DNA from: an uncultured Lachnospiraceae bacterium
GTDB taxonomy: Bacteria > Bacillota > Clostridia > Lachnospirales > Lachnospiraceae
Assembly (NCBI GenBank): GCA_910577955.1
Contig: CAJTNC010000021.1
Location: 1 to 48,188, forward strand
DNA length: 48,188 nt
Direction: 5' to 3'
Shown here: piece by piece, positions 32,139 through 40,454 of the stretch
Layout: every line of letters begins with the position of its first letter
Numbering within the stretch: position 1 is the first letter of the stretch
Made by a program: the position numbers and the translations under genes
The notes under the pieces: generated by a model
What the model saw: only the letters and a program-made list of their open reading frames with translations
What the model was told of the DNA's origin: nothing
Databases searched by the model: none

Positions 32139-35100
32139 ATGGGAAGATACAGTTATGTGATTTTAGACAGGGACTGCGCTTTTGACACAAACATGATGGA
32201 CGAGCTGCTGAGGGAGGGAAAAGCCGTCCTGAATGCAGCGATAGAAATCAGCGGGAAGATGGAGAAGACAATCTCAAATATCTCTGAAATATACGGGCAG
32301 ATCGACTGGGAGTACAAAAGCGCTTCGCTGGGAGCTGCCGTGGCAAACATGCCGAAGAGGATACGGAAAGAGTTTTATCAGGATACGATAGACCGGATGG
32401 ATACCGTTCTGAATAAGCTTATAGATGAAATACCGTCCTGCGACAACGGCCTTGCCGGAGAAATGGGAGATATACGGGAAATATTGTACTCCGTGGAGAG
32501 CAGGATAGACGAACTGAAAGGATTTTTGGAGATATCTGATGTGAATGGGGAGTATACGGAATTCAGGCAGGGGCTGACGGATATCAAAGAGAGCTGGGAT
32601 ATGACTACGGAAGACTTAAGAACAGCCCTGACAGAGATCGAAAATGATATGTTTGGCATCTCAGCGGCGGCAGTATCTTACAGCGAAGATCCGGTCAACC
32701 TTTCTACGGGAAACTTCGTCTATGACCATGAGGATATGAAGATCGGCGGGGAGATCCCGTTGTCCTTCCACCGCTATTACAATGCAAAGGACCGGAGAAA
32801 AGGGACTCTGGGGAGGTGCTTTCTTCACAACTATGATTCCTTTCTGGAAGAAAATGAGGAGAAGGGAAAAGTAACCGTCTTTATGAAGGACGGGCAGAAG
32901 AAAACCTTTCAAAGACTGGAGGACGGGACATACCGAAGCCTTTATTCGGCGACGGAGACGCTGACGAAAGAAAAGGAAGGCACATGGGCGTTAGCAAACC
33001 TGTCCGGGGAAAGAACCCTTTACAACGTTTCCGAGCAGATGACGAGACAGGAGAATCGGTACGGCAGGGGAATCACGTTTTCATACAATGAAGCCGGAAG
33101 GCTGGAAAAGGCGGAGACGGACAACCATACATATCTCACATACAGTTATGATGAAGAGGGGATGTTGGCCTGCGTGACGGACCATACCGGGAGGTGCGTG
33201 GAACTCTCCTACGCAAAGGGAAAGCTTACAACAGTAAAAGTTCCCTCCGGGAGCGTCTATACCTACCGCTACGCAAAGAACGGGCGGATGGAGGAGATGG
33301 TCAATCCGAGGGGGCATACGGCAGTAAAAAACACCTACGACGAGAAACGCCGTGTCATCCGTCAGGAATTCCCAGACGGCGGGCACATGGAGTTTCTTTA
33401 TGATGACAAGAAAAAGCAGGTCATCCTGACGGAGCGCAACGGCAGTAAGACAACCTATGTCCATGACAGCAAATACCGCAATACAGACATCCTGTATGAG
33501 GACGGGACGAAGGAGCACTTCGGCTATAACGGGAAAAACCAGCGGATCCTGCACACAGACCGGAACGGGAACACGACCCGCATGGCCTACGACAACAGGG
33601 GAAATCTGACGCAGGTTGTCAATGCGGCAGGGACCAAGCTGTGCATTACTTACGATGCGCTCGATAAACCGCTGAATATCAAAATAGACGGAAAAGAAAA
33701 GCAGAAGAACTGCTATGACGGGAAGGGGAACCTTCTGGAGAGCAGGGACGCCCTCGGCAGAAAGACCGGTTTCCGCTATAACGAAGCGGGACTGCCGGAG
33801 ATCATCTTCCGGCCGGACGGGAGCGCCGTCCATGTGAGATATGATGAAAAGGGAAACATCACGGAAGTGGAAGACCCCACAGGGGGAAAGACGAGCTATG
33901 CCTATGACGGGTTAAACCGGGTCATCCGGGTGACAGATCCAAACGGAAACCCGATGGCGTTTACCTACGATGAAGCGGACAACATCTTAAGCCTGACCAA
34001 TGCGGCGGGGGACGTGCGCAGCTTTTCATACAATGAGAGCAATAAAGTGACACAGATAAGGGACTTTAACGGCGGCGTCATAAGGAGGAGTTACAACGCG
34101 CTAAACAGGCCGGAGGAAGTGACCGACCAGCTTGGGAGAGTGACAAAGATCCGGTACGATGCCATGTGGAATCCGGTCTGCGTCACCCTGCCGGACGGGG
34201 CGCAGACGCAGTATCATTACGATAAGAATAACCAGCTCGCAGGCATTGAGGATGCGGTCGGGAACATAGTAAGCTATACTTATGACGGGAACGGGAACCG
34301 CACCAGCGAGAAAGATCCGCTGGGGAACACCATTTTGTTTACCTATGATGCGTCAGGACGGCTGATCCGTGTAAAAGGGGAAGAGGGGACGGAAATGTCC
34401 TACGCCTACGATGCAGAGGGGCATCTGACGGAGGCGGAGGACACCCTTGGGAACAGGGTATTTCTGGAGTATGACGAGGCCGGGCAGCTTGTAAAAGAGA
34501 GCAGTACCATGGGGAACAGCCGGGAGTACACTTACACTGCGCTTGGAAAGCCGGAGAGCGTCATCGACGAGGCGGGGAGGAAAACAAGCTATACCTACCT
34601 GCCCGGCGGGCTGCTCTCGGAAGTAAACTACAGCGATGGGACGAAGGAAAGCTACGCCTACGATGCCGCCGGGAACGTAAAGACCTATACGGACCGGAAC
34701 GGGTTTATTGTGACATACGGCTACGACTGCCTTGGGCGGGTCACAAGCTTAGAAGGGAGCGGCGGGGAGAGGAAAGAGTATACTTATGATGCGGTAGGGA
34801 ACGTGACAAAGGTGACGGATGTGTACGGCCATGCCACCCGCTATGAGTATTCCCTGACGGGGCAGCTTATCAAAGTGACGGATGCGCTGGGGAACGAGAC
34901 GGAGTACCAGTATGATGTCTGTGACCGTCTGGTGGAGATCAGACAGTACGGGGGGAAAACAGACAGCGCGGCTTCCGGGCCCGACGGGGATCTTGCCAGA
35001 GCGAAGGAGCGGAACCGTGCTAACCGTACCTGCCATGTGACCTGCTATCAGAGGAACCTGCTGGGGCAGGTGGAGGCTGTAACGGATGCCCTCGGGAATG

Positions 35101-37196
35101 TGGAACGTTACACCTACGATGCAAAAGCACAGCTCATCGAAAAACTGGATAAGGAAGGATATCTGACAAAGTACGGTTATACAGCACAGGGGGATGTAAA
35201 CCGTATCGCCTATGCGGACGGCAGAGAGGTAAAACTGTCCTACAATCCCCTGCGGCAGCTTAAAGAGACGCAGGACTGGTTTGGCATCACGAAGATAGAA
35301 AATGACGCCATGGGCAGGGCCCTTAGGGTGCAGTATCCGGATGGAAAGGAGGTATCTTACAGCTACGGGAAGAGCGGGGAGAGGACGGGCCTTGTCTATC
35401 CCGACGGCAGGAAGGTGGCGTACCGCTATGACAGTGAACTGAGACTTTCCGGTCTGGAGGATGGAAATGGGACGATCACTTACGGCTATGACAACGCCGG
35501 AAGGCTTGCCAGAAAGACGTTCCCTAATGGCATGGAGACATCCTACGCCTACGATATGGCGGGGCGTCTCTCGGAACTGACCCACAGAGACAGGGAGGGG
35601 ATCCTTGACCGCTACAGCTATCAGTATGACCTGACGGGGAATAAGACCGTGATCGAGAAGCAGAGAAGGGGGCTTGATGAGGAGAGCGGTATCTATACAT
35701 ACGGATACGACGCGCTGGGACGGCTTAATGCAGTGGCAAAAAACGGCAAAAACCTGAGGAGTTATGAGTATGATGCTTTCGGAAACCGGAAGCTGTTAAA
35801 AGAGGGCGGCAGGGAGACAGCGTATCTCTATAATGCCCTGAACCAGTTAGTGAGTCGGGTGGATGCGGTGAGTGAAGAAACCTATGCTTATGATAAGCGC
35901 GGCAACCTAAACCTTATCATGGAGAACGGGACATTAAAGAATCGCTATACTTATGGGACTTTGAACCGTCTGGAACAGACGGTGAACGGAAAGGGAGAGA
36001 CGGCTTCCTATCAGTATAATGGATTGGGTTATCGTACAGGAAAGAGCATCAGGGAATCCGAGCTGGCTCCGGAAAGGCAGATACAGTACACCATTGACCT
36101 GACGAGACAGTATTATAACCTGCTGCAAGAAGAAGAAGGAGAAATGACCCAGACCTACCTGTGGGACGGGAACGTGACAGGGATGGCGGACAGCATGGAG
36201 CACTGCTACTACTTGCAGGATGATCTTGGGAGCCCGATCCGGCTGCTAAATGGGAGCGGAGAACTGACAGACAGCTGCGGCTACGATGAATTTGGACAGG
36301 ATCTCTACGGGAATCAGGGAGCCGTGCAGCCTTTTGGTTATACGGGGTATCAGCATGATGGGATAGCGGAGACTTATTTTGCCCAGATGAGGGAATATAG
36401 AGCGGAACTTGGAAGGTTTGGCTCAGTGGATGTCGTTAAAGGATTTGTAATAGCCCCGTATACCTTAAATGAGTATGGGTATTGTTGGGGGAATCCGTTG
36501 AAATGGGTAGATAGGAATGGGAAGGATCCGGAAGATTATGCGTATTTATATTATGTTAATAACCCAGGCGCGGCCGGGAAACAAGGGCATACAGCCTTTC
36601 TAATTGTAAAAGAGAACGGAATGGCAGAATACTATAGTTACAGTACCGTGCAAGGACATTATTTGGGTAAGATTTTTGATAGTAAAACAGATGATAGAGA
36701 ATTTGAGGGAAGGCTATATACCAACGTGAGCGATGATGTCCAACAAGATGTATCGATAGATGTTTTTATAAAAGATGGGCATGTAGATGAGTATTGGTAT
36801 GCTGATGGAAATTGGATAGGCAGAGGAGTGGGAGAGGAAGCGGATAAGTTTACCAGAGGGATCATTATACCTATTTCTGATGAGCGGGGAGAAAAAATAC
36901 ATGATGCAGCACAGCAATTATTGTACAACCCGGGAGTCTATAATTTATGGAGTAATAATTGTATGCAGGTTGCAACGGAATTAATAAGAGCAGGCGGAGA
37001 TGATTTGGTTCTTTCGGAAGATATTAGTTGGCTTGAGGAGTATCCGCTTACCATATCGGAAATGTATTCAACAATGGCAATTGGATCAAGAGTTATTCCA
37101 AATCAGGAATACTTATTAGCAGTTATGACGGCGGATTATTATGGATATGAGAATATAATAATTGGAGAGGGTGGAAAAAGTATAGATGAGAAATAA
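32139..37196 (+). CDS. Rhs/YD-repeat polymorphic toxin with unrecognised C-terminal domain
   Basis: This is a 1685-residue protein without a signal peptide. Residues 1-180 are helical, like type VII (LXG-type) targeting regions. A DUF6531-like segment begins at Asp184 (DPVNLSTGNFVYD). Residues about 270-1380 hold tens of YD repeats (TYDxxGNL type), the beta-cocoon that encloses the toxin. The Rhs core ends at about 1380-1462 with DDLGSPIRLL, GRFGSVD (from 1425) and NEYGYCWGNPLKWVDRNGKD. The last 223 residues (about 1463-1685) are a separate domain with His1484 in QGHTAFL and Cys1608 in NLWSNNCMQVA. That His-then-Cys order suggests a permuted papain-like hydrolase or acyltransferase. Base composition drops sharply in GC from about 36430. 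The stop overlaps the next gene by 11 bases. Confidence 0.9.
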   Translation: MGRYSYVILDRDCAFDTNMMDELLREGKAVLNAAIEISGKMEKTISNISEIYGQIDWEYKSASLGAAVANMPKRIRKEFYQDTIDRMDTVLNKLIDEIPSCDNGLAGEMGDIREILYSVESRIDELKGFLEISDVNGEYTEFRQGLTDIKESWDMTTEDLRTALTEIENDMFGISAAAVSYSEDPVNLSTGNFVYDHEDMKIGGEIPLSFHRYYNAKDRRKGTLGRCFLHNYDSFLEENEEKGKVTVFMKDGQKKTFQRLEDGTYRSLYSATETLTKEKEGTWALANLSGERTLYNVSEQMTRQENRYGRGITFSYNEAGRLEKAETDNHTYLTYSYDEEGMLACVTDHTGRCVELSYAKGKLTTVKVPSGSVYTYRYAKNGRMEEMVNPRGHTAVKNTYDEKRRVIRQEFPDGGHMEFLYDDKKKQVILTERNGSKTTYVHDSKYRNTDILYEDGTKEHFGYNGKNQRILHTDRNGNTTRMAYDNRGNLTQVVNAAGTKLCITYDALDKPLNIKIDGKEKQKNCYDGKGNLLESRDALGRKTGFRYNEAGLPEIIFRPDGSAVHVRYDEKGNITEVEDPTGGKTSYAYDGLNRVIRVTDPNGNPMAFTYDEADNILSLTNAAGDVRSFSYNESNKVTQIRDFNGGVIRRSYNALNRPEEVTDQLGRVTKIRYDAMWNPVCVTLPDGAQTQYHYDKNNQLAGIEDAVGNIVSYTYDGNGNRTSEKDPLGNTILFTYDASGRLIRVKGEEGTEMSYAYDAEGHLTEAEDTLGNRVFLEYDEAGQLVKESSTMGNSREYTYTALGKPESVIDEAGRKTSYTYLPGGLLSEVNYSDGTKESYAYDAAGNVKTYTDRNGFIVTYGYDCLGRVTSLEGSGGERKEYTYDAVGNVTKVTDVYGHATRYEYSLTGQLIKVTDALGNETEYQYDVCDRLVEIRQYGGKTDSAASGPDGDLARAKERNRANRTCHVTCYQRNLLGQVEAVTDALGNVERYTYDAKAQLIEKLDKEGYLTKYGYTAQGDVNRIAYADGREVKLSYNPLRQLKETQDWFGITKIENDAMGRALRVQYPDGKEVSYSYGKSGERTGLVYPDGRKVAYRYDSELRLSGLEDGNGTITYGYDNAGRLARKTFPNGMETSYAYDMAGRLSELTHRDREGILDRYSYQYDLTGNKTVIEKQRRGLDEESGIYTYGYDALGRLNAVAKNGKNLRSYEYDAFGNRKLLKEGGRETAYLYNALNQLVSRVDAVSEETYAYDKRGNLNLIMENGTLKNRYTYGTLNRLEQTVNGKGETASYQYNGLGYRTGKSIRESELAPERQIQYTIDLTRQYYNLLQEEEGEMTQTYLWDGNVTGMADSMEHCYYLQDDLGSPIRLLNGSGELTDSCGYDEFGQDLYGNQGAVQPFGYTGYQHDGIAETYFAQMREYRAELGRFGSVDVVKGFVIAPYTLNEYGYCWGNPLKWVDRNGKDPEDYAYLYYVNNPGAAGKQGHTAFLIVKENGMAEYYSYSTVQGHYLGKIFDSKTDDREFEGRLYTNVSDDVQQDVSIDVFIKDGHVDEYWYADGNWIGRGVGEEADKFTRGIIIPISDERGEKIHDAAQQLLYNPGVYNLWSNNCMQVATELIRAGGDDLVLSEDISWLEEYPLTISEMYSTMAIGSRVIPNQEYLLAVMTADYYGYENIIIGEGGKSIDEK

Positions 37197-38121
37197 AAAA
37201 AACATTTTGCGTATAGCGTTCTTTTTTGGCGTGGTATTATGCACAGGGCTTGCGGTGAAGTGGTACAATTCCTATACCGTAGATGAGGATACGGCTCCCC
37301 TCGTTTTTGTGGAACCGAATGAAGATATGATGCAATTTTATTATTTGCAGAGTGAGGAACTGATGGAAAAATCTGTTACTTTTGATTTGCACTCAAGCTA
37401 TACCAGATATGATATCAATAAAGAAAAGCGGGAGGAGATTTTATTACAATTGTGGGATGGGGTAGGTGTCCCTGTAAAATATAATTATAAAACAAATGAA
37501 GTGGAAACGTTAGGGGATATTGAAGAATTGAAGCAAATCGTTTCTATATATGATAAAAAAAACGAGTATCGTTTTATACCGGACAGCAATAATATAAGTT
37601 TTACTCTTTATGACACAATATATGTATATGACTATGAACAAAAATACTATAAAAAAGTATATCAATTTGATTATAATTCTTGCAGCAATTTTGGTTTTTC
37701 TTATGAATGGAAAAATGACGGGGAAATATATCTGATAAAAGATGGGAATTTCATTTTATATAACATAGAAACCGAAAGTGAGGAAATTATTTTAAAAAAT
37801 ATCGGAGAGGTCTATTTTCAAATGTCTGATGACGAACGGTATATAACTTATCAAAAACAATGGGGGAATGGAAAAAGAAGAAAGCTTTACCTTGTGGATT
37901 TGTATACAAGGGAGAAGAAAGAAATTCACACTATAAAAACAAGTTCTTTAGTTAAAGCAGGATTTTCGCCGGGTAACGAATATATATTCATGATAGATTA
38001 TCACAGGGACATACATCGAGGAATAAAATATTTTTATTTATATGACATAGAAAAAGAAAAAAAGTACCGGTTGGATATAAACGATTTACCGTTGAGTACG
38101 TTTGTCGGCTGGGGAAAATAG
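37186..38121 (+). CDS. Membrane-anchored beta-propeller-like protein, probable immunity protein
   Basis: This is a 311-residue protein, and I do not recognise a family. A basic N-terminus (MRNKKNILR) precedes one membrane segment (about 9-25), so the rest should face outward. The outer part is Tyr- and Asp-rich with repeated short beta patterns of the DGNFILYNIETE, DERYITYQKQW and NEYIFMIDY kind, as in TolB/WD-type propellers. The ATG lies inside the end of the Rhs gene (11-base overlap), the classic place for the immunity gene of a polymorphic toxin. It shares the AT-rich composition of the toxin domain, suggesting the two were acquired together. Confidence 0.72.
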   Translation: MRNKKNILRIAFFFGVVLCTGLAVKWYNSYTVDEDTAPLVFVEPNEDMMQFYYLQSEELMEKSVTFDLHSSYTRYDINKEKREEILLQLWDGVGVPVKYNYKTNEVETLGDIEELKQIVSIYDKKNEYRFIPDSNNISFTLYDTIYVYDYEQKYYKKVYQFDYNSCSNFGFSYEWKNDGEIYLIKDGNFILYNIETESEEIILKNIGEVYFQMSDDERYITYQKQWGNGKRRKLYLVDLYTREKKEIHTIKTSSLVKAGFSPGNEYIFMIDYHRDIHRGIKYFYLYDIEKEKKYRLDINDLPLSTFVGWGK

Positions 38122-38217
38122 GGTGATTTGGAAAATGCTGAAATAGACTCTGATTTGCATTAAATCACATGTGATTTGTTAAAAAATAAGATACCAACGG
38201 AGGAATGAAGAAGCTGG

Positions 38218-39725
38218 ATGGAGAAGGACATGATGCAACATAAAAGAATAATTGACATTGAGGAAAAAGATAGGGATGAAATAAATGTTCTTATAACGGA
38301 ATATAAAAATATGCATCAAAAGGTAAATGAACATGTTAGCGCGATTAGATATGATACAGTACAAGCGCTTGTTATAATCGGCACAGTCCTGCTATTTTCT
38401 TTGAATAATTATCATGATACAAAATATGATATTTATGTCAATTTGGCAATGTGTATTGTTACCCCATTGATACCTCTGAACTTAATAGTGTCGGTACTTG
38501 CTACAAATATAAAGATATGCGTGTATGGTCAATATCTCAGCATTATTGAAAAAAGATAAATCACTATTTTTCACCGAAAAGTAATTTGGAGATCGGCGAT
38601 AGTAAAAAAATTTTGCAATGGGAAAAATGGAGAATAAAATATGGAGTTGCAAAAGATAAATTAGTATTTTTTAATGAAGGATTTCTTTTCATAATTTTAG
38701 CCATAGGTAGTATAGTAATTTCAATAATCAGATTATTACATATAAATAATAACATATATTTGTATATACGGATCTGGCTGTTTTTATATCCTTTACCAAT
38801 TGCTTTTTACTTGACGATCATAATGATTTTTGTCAAAAAATTGAAAAGGTATGGGGAAAGGGACTTAGATAAAATTGTAAGTACGGAAAAAGAGGAATCC
38901 GGAAGAAAGTATATTTTTATGGGAAGCTTGTTTTTTGCCGCCTCATACATTTCTGCTATAATATTATTATTACTTTTTATCCCGTTTTCCTTTTTTTCAT
39001 ACGATGAAAACAAAGTTGATCTGCAAAACCGGATGATAGCGCATAGAGGGCTGCATGATGAAGAATGTCCTGAAAATACGCTGTCAGCGTTTCAGAATGC
39101 GATAAATCAAAACTATGCTGTTGAGTTGGATATATGGATATCAAAAGATAATATACCAGTTGTTATACATGACAATGATATGAAGCGTCTGTGTGGCACA
39201 GATCAAAAGATCACGGGACTTTCTGTTGAAGAAATAAAAAAAATGAGGGTGGTGGGAAAGGCGGAAATTCCCACATTGCAAGAAGTATTAGGTTTGGTTG
39301 ACGGACAAGTTCCGCTTATAGCAGAGATAAAAAAATATTTTCCTGCAGCAAATGAAAACCAAGCTTTGGCAGATGTTTTAAAAGAATATGAAGGGATATA
39401 TATGGTACAGTCATTTAGCCCTGTTCCGCTATGCTGGTTTAAACAAAACTATCCGGCTATTCCCCGCGGGCAGCTTTTAGCTGACTGGAAGAGTTTCTCA
39501 AATCGACGCGTTTTTTGCTTGCGGGATAATATTTATAATATGATAAGCGAGCCTGACTATATCGGGTATGATAGAAATGTTATTAAATACGCATCGTTAA
39601 ATGGAATTAGAAAACATGAGATACCAGTGATTTCGTGGCTTTTTAATATCGATGAGATAAAAGAAGAGGATGAACATGGATATGACGGTTACTTGATTGA
39701 AAAAACTGGTAAAAAAAGTGGCTGA
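38218..39725 (+). pseudogene. Frameshifted membrane glycerophosphodiester phosphodiesterase
   Basis: Two adjoining frames (38218-38559, 113 residues; about 38550-39725) read as one protein of about 500 residues. The first has two membrane segments and ends at SIIEKR. The second, in the -1 frame, continues naturally (EKKINHYFSP...) and has four more membrane segments. Its GDPD domain has intact motifs: HRG and ENT near 39044, ELDIW, VVIHD and AEIKK. The break is at AAAAAAG (38549-38555); one extra A would restore the frame. The second frame alone has only a TTG (38586) and no ribosome binding site. GDPD enzymes split glycerophosphodiesters from lipids or teichoic acids. It is AT-rich like the toxin end and lies behind the probable immunity gene. 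Confidence 0.68.
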
Positions 39726-39749
39726 ACGCTGTCACTTTCGGACAGGATA

Positions 39750-39758
39750 TGATATACT
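39750..39758 (+). promoter_or_regulatory. Extended -10 promoter element for hpf
   Basis: TGATATACT (39750-39758) is an extended -10 box 34 bases before the hpf start codon. The -35 position (TGTCAC, 39730-39735) is weak at 17-base spacing. It separates hpf from the toxin island. Confidence 0.5.
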
Positions 39759-39792
39759 GTAAATGCAATGCTTTTGAGAAGGAGGTAGACGC

Positions 39793-40320
39793 ATGAAAAT
39801 TATCATCACTGGAAAAAATCTGGAAGTATCTGAGGGGTTAAGAAAAGCGGTAGAGGAAAAGATCGGCAGGCTGGACAAGTACTTTGCAGAGGATACCACC
39901 GCCAAAGTGACGCTCAGTGTGGAACGTGACAGGCAGAAGATCGAGGTGACGATCCCCGTCAAGGGAAATATCATTCGTTCCGAGCAGACAAGCAGCGACA
40001 TGTATGTTTCCATCGATCTTGTGCAGGAGATCATCGAGCGCCAGCTAAAAAAATATAAGAATAAACTGATCGATAAGAAACAGAATGCTGCGTCATTCAG
40101 CGACGCTTTCATCGAGAAGGTGGAGGACGACGAAGAGGAGGTAAAGATCGTTCGGACAAAGCAGTTTGATATCAAGCCGATGTATCCCGAAGATGCCTGC
40201 GTGCAGATGGAACTTCTTGGACATGACTTCTATGTGTTCTGTAATGCGGAGACGGAGCAGGTATGCGTGGTCTATAAAAGAAAGGGCGGCACTTACGGTT
40301 TGATCGAGCCGGAAGTATAA
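39793..40320 (+). CDS. hpf: Ribosome hibernation promoting factor, long form
   Basis: This 175-residue protein has the N-terminal S30AE domain (about 1-100, IIITGKNLEVSEGLRKAVEEKI and a basic KKYKNKLIDKK patch). After a short acidic linker comes the C-terminal dimerisation domain (about 118-175, VRTKQFDIKPMYPEDACVQMELLGH and KRKGGTYGLIEPE). Long HPF joins two 70S ribosomes into inactive 100S particles in stationary phase. AGAAGGAGGTAGACGC precedes the ATG. The gene marks the return to core chromosome after the toxin cassette. Confidence 0.95.
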   Translation: MKIIITGKNLEVSEGLRKAVEEKIGRLDKYFAEDTTAKVTLSVERDRQKIEVTIPVKGNIIRSEQTSSDMYVSIDLVQEIIERQLKKYKNKLIDKKQNAASFSDAFIEKVEDDEEEVKIVRTKQFDIKPMYPEDACVQMELLGHDFYVFCNAETEQVCVVYKRKGGTYGLIEPEV

Positions 40321-40363
40321 GGGTTTAACTGTCATAAAAGTGCCTGTGCTCACAACTTGATTA

Positions 40364-40392
40364 TTGCAAAAACGCAGGTGCTGTGATATAAT
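40364..40392 (+). promoter_or_regulatory. Promoter of the butyrate operon
   Basis: TTGCAA (40364-40369) and TATAAT (40387-40392) are 17 bases apart, with a TGA just before the -10 box (extended -10). Transcription should start near 40399, giving a leader of about 55 bases. Confidence 0.82.
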
Positions 40393-40405
40393 TGGAAAAG
40401 TGAAT

Positions 40406-40423
40406 TTGTCAAAAAAATAACAA
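40406..40423. promoter_or_regulatory. Rex-type redox operator
   Basis: TTGTCAAAAAAATAACAA matches the known Rex consensus TTGTTAA-N4-TTAACAA at 12 of 14 defined positions. It sits just after the predicted transcription start. Rex represses fermentation genes when NADH is low and leaves DNA when NADH is high. Its placement would give redox control of the whole thl-etfA operon. No rex gene lies in the window. Confidence 0.65.
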
Positions 40424-40454
40424 ACTAAAAAATAAAAAACGGAGGGCTATTCAA

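Noticed and set aside
34749..35585. 278-codon open frame on the minus strand within the Rhs gene
   Set aside because: Its sequence is the complement of YD repeats; repeated Val/Ile/Arg patterns reflect the repeat DNA, not a gene.
32139..37196. Repetitive DNA in the Rhs gene as a repeat array or CRISPR
   Set aside because: The repeats are degenerate at DNA level, vary in length and stay in one reading frame as YD motifs. They are protein repeats.
38549..38555. Programmed -1 frameshift at AAAAAAG in the GDPD gene
   Set aside because: The zero-frame codons there are GAA AAA AGA, so the heptamer is not in the canonical X-XXY-YYZ register, and I see no strong downstream stem. An indel or sequence error is simpler, though recoding is not excluded.
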